64,000 nucleotides of DNA from Cyanophora paradoxa (Eukaryota; Glaucocystophyceae; Cyanophorales; Cyanophoraceae): the NCBI GenBank assembly GCA_004431415.1, contig QPMI01000066.1:372001-436000 (forward strand), read 5' to 3'. The notes beneath the pieces are model-generated. The model worked only from the letters and a program-made list of their open reading frames with translations, ran no database searches and was not told the origin of the DNA. Positions 21,399 through 31,664 of the stretch are shown piece by piece; position 1 is the first letter of the stretch, and every line of letters starts with the position of its first letter. A program made the translations under genes and the position numbers.

Positions 21399-24269
21399 TC
21401 AGCGGGAGCCGCCCTGGACGAGGGCACGGAGGCGGGCGTTCTCCGCCTCGGCGAGCCCCGCGCGGCGCTCCGCCTCGTCGACGAGCCGCTGCAGGCGCGC
21501 CACCTCCGCCGCCGCCAGGCCCCGCGCCGCGTCCACCAGCGACCGGCACGCCACCTCCACCGCCTTCTCCTGCGCGAAACGCGTCGGCTCGGCGCGCGTC
21601 CTACGGCCCTGACACGGCCCCGCCGCCCTAATGATAATGTTAGAAGATACTTCGTTAGAATGATGTACGATCGCCCCTCGTCTTGGGCTTCTGAATCTCT
21701 CGGGACAAGACGCCGACGCACCGCGCCCTGGACGCCGGCGCTGTCTGTTAAGATACTAAGTTTTAACATTGTTAAGATCTATGTTATAAGATACTAGTTA
21801 TGTTATAAGATACTATACTATAAGATATAACGATGGTCTTTTAGAACGCACCGCGCCCTGGACGCCGCCGGCGCTGTCGCCGTCGGTGGCGCCCGCCAGG
21901 GCGGGCCCCGCCCGCGTCGCCGCGGCGGCCGCGGCCGCCGCCACCTCCTGCTTCTGCCGCTCCGCCTCGCGCCTCGCCGCCTCCGAATCCTGCGCGCACG
22001 CGTACCCCTGCCGCGTCGGGGACCGCACCCCCTCCCCTGCGCCGGGGACGGGTACCGCGGCGCGACGGAGGGCCTCCTCGGCCTTGCGCTCGGCCACGAC
22101 AGCCCGCCGCTCCGCCGCCGCCGCCCGCCGGTCCGCAGCCTCCGCCCGCCGCTGCCGCCGCCGGGCCCGGTCGGCTCGGCCCCGCCCCGCCCGACCTTCC
22201 TCCCCCCGAGGGGGGCACAGCGAACCTGGGCGCCAGCGAGCTCGTCCTCGGGGTCGGTATCCCAGCCGCGGCCCGCCTGGCCGCCCTGCGGGGGTACAGG
22301 ATCAGGCGTCGCCCGGCGGCGCGGGGGGTACGGGCGCCTTGCCTGCCACGCGGCGCCGGGGACGGGGGAGAGGCTCCCGGACACGTTTGCCTGCGAACGA
22401 AGTGCCCTTGCAATTGAGCGAGAAGCTTGCGCAAAAGCGGCCGCGGCGGGATTCGAACCGGGGGCGTGAGGAGGTGGTACACCCGAATCGACTGGTCGCA
22501 CCCGCCCGAGATCATGTGCTGCCCGTCCTGCGGCAAGAGATAAAAGGGTGGGCGGGGGAGAAGTTAAAAGGGGGTACGTCGCGCGAGGCGCGCACGGTGG
22601 AGAATGCGATGGAGTGGACGTCGTTGGTGTGGCCAGCGAGGCGGCGGACCTGCAAGGGGCACACACGCGTCAGGCCGCCTTCCGCTGGCGCCGTCGGCGT
22701 GGCCGCGCCGGCGGGGCGGGGTGGAGCGGGGCGGAGCGGGGCGGAGGGGGGCGGGGGGGGGGGGGGGGGGGGAGGGGTGGAGGATGGGGTGGAAGGGGGG
22801 AGGGGGGGGGGCGGGGGCGGGGGGGGAGGGGGGAGGCGGACCTCCTTGCCCGTGCGGATGTCCCAGAGGGAGACGACCTGGCCGAGGGGGGGGGTACGTT
22901 ATTGAGAGGGTCGCAAGAAGCAAGCGCCACGCCCTCGCCTTGAACTTCAGCGGGAGCTCTGAAAGCCACTTAAAGCATCAAGGGCGCGTCGGCTCTGGGC
23001 TCGTAAGGCTAGAAGACTCTTGTACCAGGCATGAGCTTTGCCGTTCGCAGGGGGACCTAGGCCGCGAACGAATGCCGCTCTCCCGGCGATCTCTAGGCAA
23101 GGGGACAGGGCGGGGCGGGGCACGGCGGGGCGGGGGGCCGGATCGGGTCCCACCTTGTCGGCGCCGCCGGAGGCGACGACGAGCGAGTCAGGCGAGATCG
23201 CAAGGCACCAGACCGCCACCGATGTGCTCCCCTGCGCGCGCGGGGGGTACACGTTCAGAGGCAAGAGGGGCGGGGGACGGCGGGGGGCCCGGCCGGGCGC
23301 TCGAGAGGAGGGCCTCAAGCATTGAGCTTGGGCTCGAGCTTCATCTTATTCTTCGGACGGACCTTGAAGCGAACGAGCTCCTGGCCCGTCTCGGCGTCCC
23401 ACACCGCGATCGTCTTGTCCTCGCTCCCCGTCACGATCCGAGTCGAGTCCTGTACCCCCCGCGCGGATCAAATCGCTTCACATCGGATTCTTCTCGGTTC
23501 TAGCGCTGGCTGGAGCGCGCGCGTGCGCACCGGGGTGATGGCGACAGCCTTGACCCAGTTCGTGTGCCCGCGGATGACGTAGCGGCCCTCGCCGTCCTCC
23601 ATGTTCCACACCCGCACCGTCTTGTCATCGCTGGTCGACACAGCGAAGGTCCCGTCCTTCGCCGGACACGTTAGAGCGGCGAGATCAAATCTCAGTTCCG
23701 GATTCGAGTGCACCTCGGAGATGGCGACGCTCCGGACCCAGTTCGTGTGGCCCTTGAGCGAGTGCAGCTCCCGCCCCGTCACCGCATCGCGCACGGAGAC
23801 GAGGTTGTCCGCCCCGCCCGAGACGATCCGGCCGCCGTCCTGCGCGCGTGTGCCAGTCTCAGACGGCGCCCCGTGCGCGGGCGCGACGCCTGCTCGCCTT
23901 GGATGCAGCTACTGCGTACACGCTGCCCGTGTGTCCCCGGAGGGACACGAGCTCGTTGCCCTTTGTGACGTCGTACACGTTGACGCGACCGTCGCCGCCG
24001 CCCGAGATAAGGCGCTTCCCGTCAGGCGTGAACGCAACGGACCAGACGGCCTTGCCCTGGTGCGCGCGTGGGCTGGCCCACCGACGCTTGATCTCTGCCG
24101 GGCTGACGTCCCACACGACAACGGTGCCGTCCTTTCCACATGAGGCAATGAACTTATCGTCCGGGGACATCGCCACTGAGTTGACGATGTCGGTGTGGCC
24201 TTCCAGCACCCACCGCACGGCGTTCTCGCCATGCCTTGCTCCCGCATGCGTCGCCCGCGGTTCCGTCAT
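21399..24269 (-). CDS. WD40-repeat protein with a C-terminal coiled coil
   Basis: The start is ATG at 24269-24267. WD repeats run in order: WVLEGHTDIVNSVAMSPD...TVVVWDV, WSVAFTPDGKRLISGGGDGR...VNVYDV, SLRGHTGSVYA, RIVSGGADN..., LKGHTNWVRSVAIS...KTVRVWNMEDG, IRGHTNWVKAVAIT..., IVTGSEDKTIAVWDAETG, WCLAISPDSLVVASGGADK, VVSLWDIRTGKEV, LAGHTNDVHSIAFS and MISGGCDQSIRVYHLL: about seven blades, enough for one propeller. After a basic, low-complexity stretch comes an Ala/Glu/Arg coiled coil (AERKAEEALRRA, EAARREAERQKQEVAAAA) ending RLQRLVDEAERRAGLAEAEN and a stop at 21401-21399. Such proteins are usually scaffolds; no specific partner can be named. Introns are mostly GTACCC-type and contain a 20-base G run at 22753-22772. 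The start lies head-to-head with a methyltransferase gene 286 bp away. Confidence 0.8.
21716..21878. repeat. Direct repeat duplicating an exon-intron donor
   Basis: About 30 bp at 21716-21745 recur at 21846-21878 with a 3-bp length difference. The repeat spans the 3' end of a WD40-gene coiled-coil exon and its GTGCGT donor, so two candidate donors lie 130 bp apart on the minus strand. The AT-rich sequence between them repeats ATCTTATAACATA-like words. Confidence 0.8.
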
Positions 24270-24555
24270 CGGTCCGAGCGGAGCGGCAACGTACGTGTGC
24301 TCCTACGCGCTCGATCACCTATATAGTGTACTTCTTCTAGCTGGCGCCCTGACTGGTTTGGGACGCAGAAGAGATGCGGCTTCGATCTGAGCGCGTACCC
24401 CCCTCTCAAGATGACGGCGTCACGACGCGAAGCGAAGTTGACGCGAACAACGTCGACCTCCAAGAACTCCGTCCGTGCAGCCCATCTGCATGCGGCGGCG
24501 GAGCTCCGCGGCCGCGCTGACGTCGAGCGCAGGCGTCCCCGCGTCCGCCTTTGTC

Positions 24556-26923
24556 ATGGCGAGCGCTGGCAAGCTCGTCGCCATCGCCGTGGCCGTGCTC
24601 GCGGCGGGGATCGCGTGTACGCTGCCGCCCATGTCGAACGTGATCCACCACCACTACATGAGCGTCTCCCTGCCCGGTCCGCGCACTCCGGCAAAGCCGT
24701 GATGCGTGTCTGCTTTCGACCGACGCCGCGCGCGACTCCGGTCATACGTACGCAGCGCGGGCGGCGCGGCTCTCGACGATGGTCCACGACGTTATCGGGG
24801 CCTTCAGCGTCCGCGCGGCGCTGGATCTCGGCCTCTTCGAGCTGCTCGCCCAGCGCGGGCAGATGATGGACGTGCGGCCTCCGCATTCGCACCCTCCGCG
24901 CCGCACGGGCGCCGCCGCCCGCTGAGGCGCTGCAGGCGGAGATCGCGGCTTCGCTCGAGTGCAACCTCGAGGGCATGCGCACCCTCCTGGAGGCCATGGT
25001 ATCCCTGGACCTCCTCTCGGCGAGCCCCCGGCCCCGTACCCGCCGCGGCGCCCCCGGGCCGAACCTCCGCCTCCGCAGGTCGACGCCACGGGGCTCTACT
25101 CGATGACCGCCCTCTCCGCCAAGCACCTCGTACACCCTTCCTTTCTCTGGCATCCGCGTACCCCCCTCACGCATCTTCCCCTGCCCTCCGCAGGTCAAGG
25201 GCCAGGAGCCGTACTTCGGTTCGCAAGGGCTCCCGCCGTACCCCCGATGCCACCCCCCCCCCCTGACGTCCCCCTCCCCGCGCCCCTCCCCGCAGGCAGC
25301 CTCATCTATATGAACACGGACCCATCCCACGTGCGCCGCTTCCTCTCCCCCCCAAAACCCCGCCCCCACCGCACTCTTGAATTCACGTACCCCGCGGCTC
25401 AGGTGAACGCCTTTCTTACGATCGCGGACTCCGTGCGGCTCGGGCGCGCCGTCAAGAAGGTCCCCAAGCACGACGAGAAGGTCCGTACCCCCCAGCGAGG
25501 GCCGTAGCCCCCCCCCCCTCCCCCCGGCCGCGCCGACGGGTGCTTCGTTCGCAGGGCGCAGAGCAGGTCTGGACTACGTTCGCGACGCACACGGCGGACC
25601 TTTCTCGCCCGCCCGCCCGCGCCATGGCCAAGATGGCCCACGCAGACGCCGAGGTCGGTACCCCACCTTCCCTCCCTCCCCCCCTCCCCTGACGCGCGGG
25701 GTACCGAAGGCCGCGGAGAAGAGGGGCGCTCCCCTCCGCGTCTTGGACGTCGCCTGCGGCTCCGGCACCTACGGGTGCGCTCCCTTCTCGTTCTTGGGCG
25801 CCTTTCCGCGGCTCACTTGCATCGCACGCGTGTACCCAGGCAGGCTTTCCTGCGGGCGTACCCCCACGCCCGCGTGACATTCCTCGACTCGTGCGCCCCC
25901 CGGGCGCGCGTTCCCTCGGTACCCCCTCCCCCGCGCCGAAACTTGTTGGGGGGGTACAGGAAGGCCGTGGTCGAGCACGCGAAGGCGAACGGCGAGGCCG
26001 AGGTCGGGCCCGAGGCCATGAAGCGCGCCACGTACGCGTACCCCACCCTTCCTCCCCCCCACCCCGGCTCACCTGACCCTCCTTCTCCCCCCCCCAGGTT
26101 CGTGGCGGGGGACGTGTTCCGGGGCGACCTGGGGGGCCCCTACGACGTCGTCGTCGCCTCCCAGTTCTACCGTGCGCCCCCCCGCCCCCTCCCGGGCCGG
26201 GCCTGCAGGCTGGCTTTTCAAGGCGTCCTAGAGAAGCGATACAGCGGCCCTCGCGCGTCTCCTATGTAGCGCTAGACGCCAGAGGGCGCACCAAGTCGCC
26301 ATGGGCTCTCTAGGATCCTAAAGCGCCTGGCGGCTTTCCTTCTGCTTGTATTGACGCCACTCTCTCGCGCGCGGGCGATCGCAGACTCGTTCAACTACAG
26401 CCGGTGCGTGGAGCTGACGCGGCTCCTGCACGCCGCCCTCGCCCCCGGCGGCCTCCTCATCATCCAGGTGCGCGCGGCCCGAGGGTCTCAAGATCTAGAG
26501 GTTTCGGCGCCGCTGACCACGGCCGTCGGACCTCGCGCCCGGCCCCCGTCCCTCCCACTCCCGCAGGGCTTCATCCCTAACGAAGGCGCGCACCCGCCCC
26601 GCCCTATCTTAATTGAACGAGTTGTCTTTTAGCTCGACTGCGAACGCAGGGCGGCCGTCGGTGTGGGAGGCGAACCCCTTCCCGCGCCTCTTCAAGCTCA
26701 CCGTGCTCACCATGTCCGACGGCGGCACCAGCTACTCGCGCGCCTCCCCCCCCCCCCCCCCCCCGTCCCTCCCACCCTTTACTTCCCCGTCTGATCTATC
26801 ATCTTTTTTAGGGCAAGCGACTACCGGGGGATGCTGGGCGAGGGGGGACCGTTCGCCTCGGTCGAGGTTCGGTCGGCGAGCCCGGCGCCCTCCTCCTTCG
26901 TCCTCGCCCGCAGGGCCGCCTAG
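24556..26923 (+). CDS. SAM-dependent O-methyltransferase-like protein, copy A
   Basis: ATG 24556 begins MASAGKLVAIAVAVLAAGIA, a signal-anchor or leader helix. Exons then give LSTMVHDVIGAFSVRAALDL and an L-E-L-L-A block (dimerisation-type N-domain of COMT/ASMT-like enzymes), LECNLEGMRTLLEAMVSLDL, LYSMTALSAKHLV, NAFLTIADSVRLGRAVKKVP, then SAM motif I VLDVACGSGTYG (25741), FLRAYPHARVTFLDS (25848), RFVAGDVFRGDLGGPYDVVV (26098), LTRLLHAALAPGGLLIIQ (26414) and NPFPRLFKLTVLTMSDGG near 26675. The end is VRSASPAPSSFVLARRAA and TAG at 26921. The fold is class I methyltransferase; the substrate is unknown. Introns are short, C-rich GTACCC...CAG. Copy B is its inverted duplicate. Upstream it is divergent from the WD40 gene. 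Confidence 0.75.
24556..26923 (+). repeat. Left arm of a large inverted duplication
   Basis: Exons and most intron sequence recur in reverse orientation at 28816-31261. Similarity starts close to the start codon and stops at the stop codon in both arms. Flanks and the 1.9-kb spacer are unrelated. Confidence 0.85.
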
Positions 26924-27388
26924 GCTGGCGCCAGCGCCCGGGCCGCTTCGTTTCTGAGCGTATGCAGTGCAGCTAAAGCCCCGTCTATCGGTCTACAAGC
27001 CCTCGCGCCTGCCTTGCAAGGCTCGGCCCACTGGGCCAGTACTATAATTGCAAACTTCGCGAACTAATTCTGTGCATTGATCATGATTCGCATTGCGCAT
27101 GTTAGACTCTTGAGGGAAGTGCTAGCTAGAACCTCGTCTGTAGCTATAGCTGTAGATAGGCTGCTTCGTCTTTCAATCGTATGAGATCGAGCTCGAGCTC
27201 GAGGTGACTTGATTTGCGCATGCGACGGTCCGACGGTCGATCGCGAGGCGCCCTGTCGAATTCCGATCCAGCGGCTGAATTTCGAAGCTTAAGCGTGAAC
27301 ATGTGTGCATGCGCACTGCGGCATGTGTGCCCCCGGGCCCGCCGGCGCCCACCATGGCACTTAAGCTTGAGCTTGTGCGCATGCTGGA

Positions 27389-27463
27389 CGGCCGCGGCCG
27401 GCGCCGGCCCCCGGGCCCGCCGGGCCGCCGGGGCGCCGCGCGCGGCCGCCGGCGCCGGGCCGG
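27389..27463. repeat. 75-bp G/C-only palindromic block
   Basis: No A or T. It is built of GGCC, GCCGGC, CCCGGG and GCGCGC words, like the block at 11876-12032. Confidence 0.85.
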
Positions 27464-28322
27464 TCGACGGCGCCGCAGCGATCGCGAGGCGGGGGCTAGC
27501 TATAGGACCAGCGCTAGCTGGCCAGCGCCATGGCCGGCGCCGGCTTTTATACAACAGCCTCGCGGCCGCCCGGCGACCGTCGACGTCGGACCCGGCGCCG
27601 CGGCGCGCCGCGGCGCGCGCACGTGCACGCGCGGCCGCAGGGGGCCCGGGGCGCGGCTTCCTCCTCCAGGCGCGCCGCGGCGCGCGCGCGCACGTGCACG
27701 CGCGGCCGCAGGCGCCGCAGCCGGGCGCGGCACGAGCCTCAAGCTCAGAGCGCTGCGCATGCGCGCGATCGATATCCGATGATACGCTGAGCAATATGTC
27801 GCGGCCGCCGGCGCCGACCGCGGGTCGCTCCCGGTCCCGGAGTCCGACGGTCCCACTCCTAGCCTTTTTCGTTGCCAACTGTACCCTGTTCCGAATTAAA
27901 ATTCGCCGTACCCGCCTCTTCTCTATAAGAATGAGGGAGAAGCTGGAGAGAACTAGCCGTAAACTAATGAGCAAGGAAAGTAGCAGCCAACGTGGAACAT
28001 CGTTGGCCCACCGGCCTCTGTGCCGGTGCAATTTCTGAAGGGCACACAGGCCGGTCTCGGCAGGCTCGCTCTTACTTTGAGCTGAGCCGCCCTGGCTGGT
28101 CTCCTCTTGTGCCACCCCCTCTCGAAATTGAAGAAATTTTGAATTCAAATCTGAATGCATGGCCACTTGCCAAGTTGACCTCGCAACCTTCTTGCAGGCC
28201 CGGCCCATGGCCAGTGGCCCGTTTGAATGCGCCGCCGTCCGCCGCCGCGGGTCCCCGCCGCGCCGCAGCCCGGGCCGCGCCGCGCCAGGCCCCACCCCGG
28301 CCCGCCGCGCTGCTCCCCTCCC

Positions 28323-28500
28323 GCCCACGCCGCCACCGTCCGCCGCCGCAGGCCCCGCCCTGCCGTGCCGCGCCCCTCCCGCCCACGCCGCCACCGTCCG
28401 CCGCCGCAGGCCCCCGCCCTGCCGTGCCGCGCCCCTCCTGCCCACGCCGCCGCCGTCCGCCGCCGCGGGCCCCCGCCCCGTCCCGCCGCGCCCCGCCCCT
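28323..28500. repeat. Minisatellite, about three units of 58-59 bp
   Basis: Units begin GCCCACGCCGCC at 28323, 28381 and 28440. The first two are nearly identical and the third is more diverged. Confidence 0.85.
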
Positions 28501-28815
28501 CGCGCCCACTCCGGATTCGCCGCCGTGCGCCGCCGGCGCCCGGCCAGGCCGCCGCGGGGCCCCAGCCTTGGGGGAACAATATTAATAGAGCTAACTTGCT
28601 CCGGATCCTGTGCCACAGTGCCACGGCGCGTTTGGGAAGTGCAAGCAAGCTATAATTATAATTCGAGGCTGGGGATATCTAGACCGCCTGGGGTGCCACG
28701 GTGTACGTGACGCGCGCGTGCAAAGATCAAGTAGATATCGAACAGAACAACTTGGCAATCACGAAACAGTCCGGGCCGAGCACGGCCGGGCCGAGTCGAT
28801 TGCAAGCCAGGCACT

Positions 28816-31261
28816 CTAGGCGGCCCTGCGGGCGAGGACGAAGGAGGAGGGCGCCGGGCTCCCGGACCGAACCTCGACCGAGGCGAACGGTCCCCCCTCG
28901 CCCAGCATCCCCCGGTACTCCCGCTCCCTGTAAGAGGCAGGTAAGAGGGGGAGATAGATAGGATAATGGAGCTCGAGGGGGCCCGGGCGCGCGTGTAGCT
29001 GGTTCCGCCGTCGGACATGGTGAGCATGGTGAGCTTGAAGAGGCGCGGGAAGGGGTTCGTCTCCCACACCGACGGCCGCCCTGCGTTCGAATTCGCCGTC
29101 GAGCTAAGAGGCGACTCGTGAAGACGGAGCTGACAGGCGTACCCTCGTTCGGGATGAAGTCCTGCGGGAGAGCGCGGCGGCGTCAGCCGCGCCCCGGGCC
29201 CCGGCGGGGCGCTAGCTAACGTGCGGTAGGATGGGGGCGAGGGAACTAGCCATAGGTCCCTCGCGGGTGCGGCGGAGGCGCTAGGCGGGCTTCCGTTCTA
29301 AAGCGGAGGCGTCCCCAGCCGGGACGCTAGCGAGCTAGCTGGGAATCGGAGGCCTGCACAGCAAGGGCGGGCGCACCTGGATGAGGAGGAGGCCGCGGGG
29401 GGCGAGGGCGGCGTGCAGGCGCCGCGTCAGCTCCACGCACCGGCTGTAGTTGAACGAGTCTGCGATCGCCCGCGCGCGAGAGAGTGGCGTCAATACAAGC
29501 AGAAGGAAAGCCGCCAGGCGCTTTAGGATCCTAGAGAGCCCATGGCGACTTGGTGAGCCCTCTGGCGTCTAGCGCTACATAGGAGACGCGCGAGGGCCTC
29601 TGTATCGCTTCTCGAGGATGCCTTAGCAGCCCGGCCCGGCCCGGGAGGGGGCGGGGGGGCGCACGGTAGAACTGGGAGGCGACGACTACGTCGTAGGGGC
29701 CCCCCAGGTCGCCCCGGAACACGTCCCCCGCCACGAACCTGGGGGGGGGGGAGAGAGGGTCAGGTGAGCCGGAGGGTGGGGGAGGAAGGGTGGGGTACGC
29801 GTACGTGGCGCGCTTCATGGCCTCGGGCCCGACCTCGGCCTCGCCGTTCGCCTTCGCGTGCTCGACCACGGCCTTCCTGTACCCCCCAACGCGTTTCGGC
29901 GAGGGGGAGGGGGTACCGAGAGATCGCGCGCCCGGGGAGCGCACGAGTCGAGGAAGGTCACGCGGGCGTGGGGGTACGCCCGCAGGAAAGCCTGCCTGGG
30001 TACGCGCGCGGAAGCAAGTGAGCCGCAGAAAGGCGTCCAAGAACGAGAGAAAGCAGACCCGTAGGTGCCCGAGCCGCACGCGACGTCCAAGACTCGGAGG
30101 GGAGCGCCCCGCTTCTCCGCGGCCTTCGGTACCCGTCCCGTCATTGGAGAGGGCGTTAGAAGAAAGGGAAGAGAGGGGTTCACCTCGGCGTCTGCGTGGG
30201 CCATCTTGGCCATGGCGCGGGCGGGGGGCCGGGAGAGGTCCGTTGTGTGCGTCGCGAACATCTTCCAGAGAGGCTCCGCGGCCTGCGAACGAAGCACCCG
30301 TCGGCGGGGCGGGGAGGGTGGGGGGGCTGCGGCCCTCGCTGGGGGGTACGGACCTTCTCGTCGTGCTTGGGGAACTTTTTGGCGGCGCGCCCGAGCCGCA
30401 CCGAGTCCGCGATCGTGAGAAAGCCGTTCACCTGAGCCGGGGGATACGTCAAATCAAGGACGCGGAGCGCGGTGGGGGTGGGAAGAGGAAGCGGCGCACG
30501 TGAGAGGGGTCCGTGTTCAGATAGATGAGGCTGCCTGCGGGGCAGGGGCGCGGGGGGGCGTCGGAGGGGCGCATCGGGGGGTACAGAGGGGGAGCCCTTG
30601 CGAACCAAAGTACGGCTCCTGGCCCTTGACCTGCAGAGGGCAGGGGAACAAGCGTGAGGGGGGTACGCGGATGCCAGAGAAAGGAGGGGGGGTACGAGGT
30701 GCTTGGCGGAGAGGGCAGTCATCGAGTAGAGCCCCGTGGCGTCGACCTGCGGGGGCGGAGGTTCGGCCCGGGGGCGCCGCGGCGGGTACGGGGCCGGGGG
30801 CTCGCCGAGAGGAGGTCCAGGGATACCATGGCCTCCAGGAGGGTACGCGTGCCCTCGAGGTTGCACTCCAGCGACGCGGCGATCTCCGCCTGCAGCGCCT
30901 CAGCGGGCGGCGGCGCTCGTGCGGCGCGGAGGATGCGAAAGCGGAGGCCGCACGTCCATCATCTGACCGCGCTGGGCGAGCAGCTCGAAGAGGCCGAGAT
31001 CCAGCGCCGCGCGGACGCTGAAGGCGCCGACGATGTCGTGGACCATCGTCGAGAGCCGCGCCGCCCGCGCTGCGTACGTATGACCGGAGTCGCACACGGT
31101 TTCGCTCGAAGGCACAAACGCGCGGCCGGCGTGCGCGGACCGGGCAGGAAAACGTTCATGTAGTGGTGGTGGATGACGTTCGACATGGGCGGCAGCGTAC
31201 ACGCGATCCCCGCCGCGAGCACGGCGACGGCGATGGCGACGAGCTTGCCGGCGCCAGCCAT
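28816..31261 (-). CDS. SAM-dependent O-methyltransferase-like protein, copy B
   Basis: Inverted duplicate of copy A. ATG at 31261 opens MAGAGKLVAIAVAVLAAGIA, differing at one residue of the leader. Exons encode VHDIVGAFSVRAALDLGLFE, MNTDPSHVR-type segments (TDLSEHGPL region diverged), SAM motif I VLDVACGSGTYG (about 30095), FLRAYPHARVTFLDS, RFVAGDVFRGDLGGPYDVVV and the end PAPSSFVLARRAA before a stop at 28818-28816. Exons match copy A closely while several introns differ in length. The segment just after GFIPNEG differs most (29100-29160 versus 26590-26640). No obvious disabling change was seen in the catalytic motifs, so both copies look potentially functional. It is transcribed toward copy A. 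Confidence 0.7.
28816..31261 (-). repeat. Right arm of the inverted duplication
   Basis: Reverse-complement counterpart of 24556-26923; slightly longer because of intron-length differences. Confidence 0.85.
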
Positions 31262-31664
31262 CGCTGTGAGGCGCTGTGAGGGACGCAGATTGCGTTTACA
31301 TGCGAGGAATTCGAGCGGATTGCACGCGTACGGGAAGGCAGATCAAGGATAACCTGCAGAGGGGGGTACGCGTACCAATCCGCTGACCAGCTGCAGCAGC
31401 GCTAGCGGCCGACGCCGGCCGGGGCGCGCGGCGTGAAGCGTGCGGCCATACGCGCGATGGATGGCATAGATCTAGATCTAGACATACTACATATAATCTG
31501 TCATCTTGATCCGGGATCCGTGCGTAATCAAGCCAAGTTTTACTGCTGAATTGCAACTGGAACGCGAAACCGAAACCGAAAGACATCTTGTATACAATAA
31601 CAATAAAGGCGGGTGGAGGACGCGAGTCCTCGCCCGGCCGGCGCTCGCGCGCTCGCGCGCGCGC
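31262..31664. other. Spacer upstream of methyltransferase B
   Basis: Contains TCTAGATCTAGATC and CAGCTGCAG palindromes and a CGAAACCGAAACCGAAA repeat near 31564. No gene seen. It must contain the copy B promoter and the transporter 3' end. Confidence 0.5.

Larger units (their letters stand above)
26924..28815. other. Spacer between the inverted methyltransferase copies
   Basis: No gene is supported. It holds a 75-bp G/C-only block (27389-27463), palindromic GCGCGC/CACGTGCACG strings (27600-27740) and a 58-bp tandem repeat (28323-28500). Long open frames on both strands are low-complexity Arg/Ala/Pro artefacts of the GC content. Confidence 0.55.

Noticed and set aside
22440-22460. Second tRNA T-arm-like sequence in the WD40 gene
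   Set aside because: Only the B box matches. No acceptor or anticodon arm, and it lies next to a WD40 exon, so it is probably coincidence.
22604-23503. 299-aa plus-strand open frame over the WD40 gene
   Set aside because: Antisense shadow; the minus strand encodes the WD repeats with proper splice sites.
28323-28500. Possible CRISPR-like array
   Set aside because: Units are contiguous, without unique spacers, in a eukaryotic genome; it is an ordinary minisatellite.
27144-28616. 490-aa minus-strand open frame between the methyltransferase copies
   Set aside because: Composed of a 58-bp tandem repeat and G/C-only palindromes. Arg/Ala/Gly-rich, with equally long frames on the other strand.
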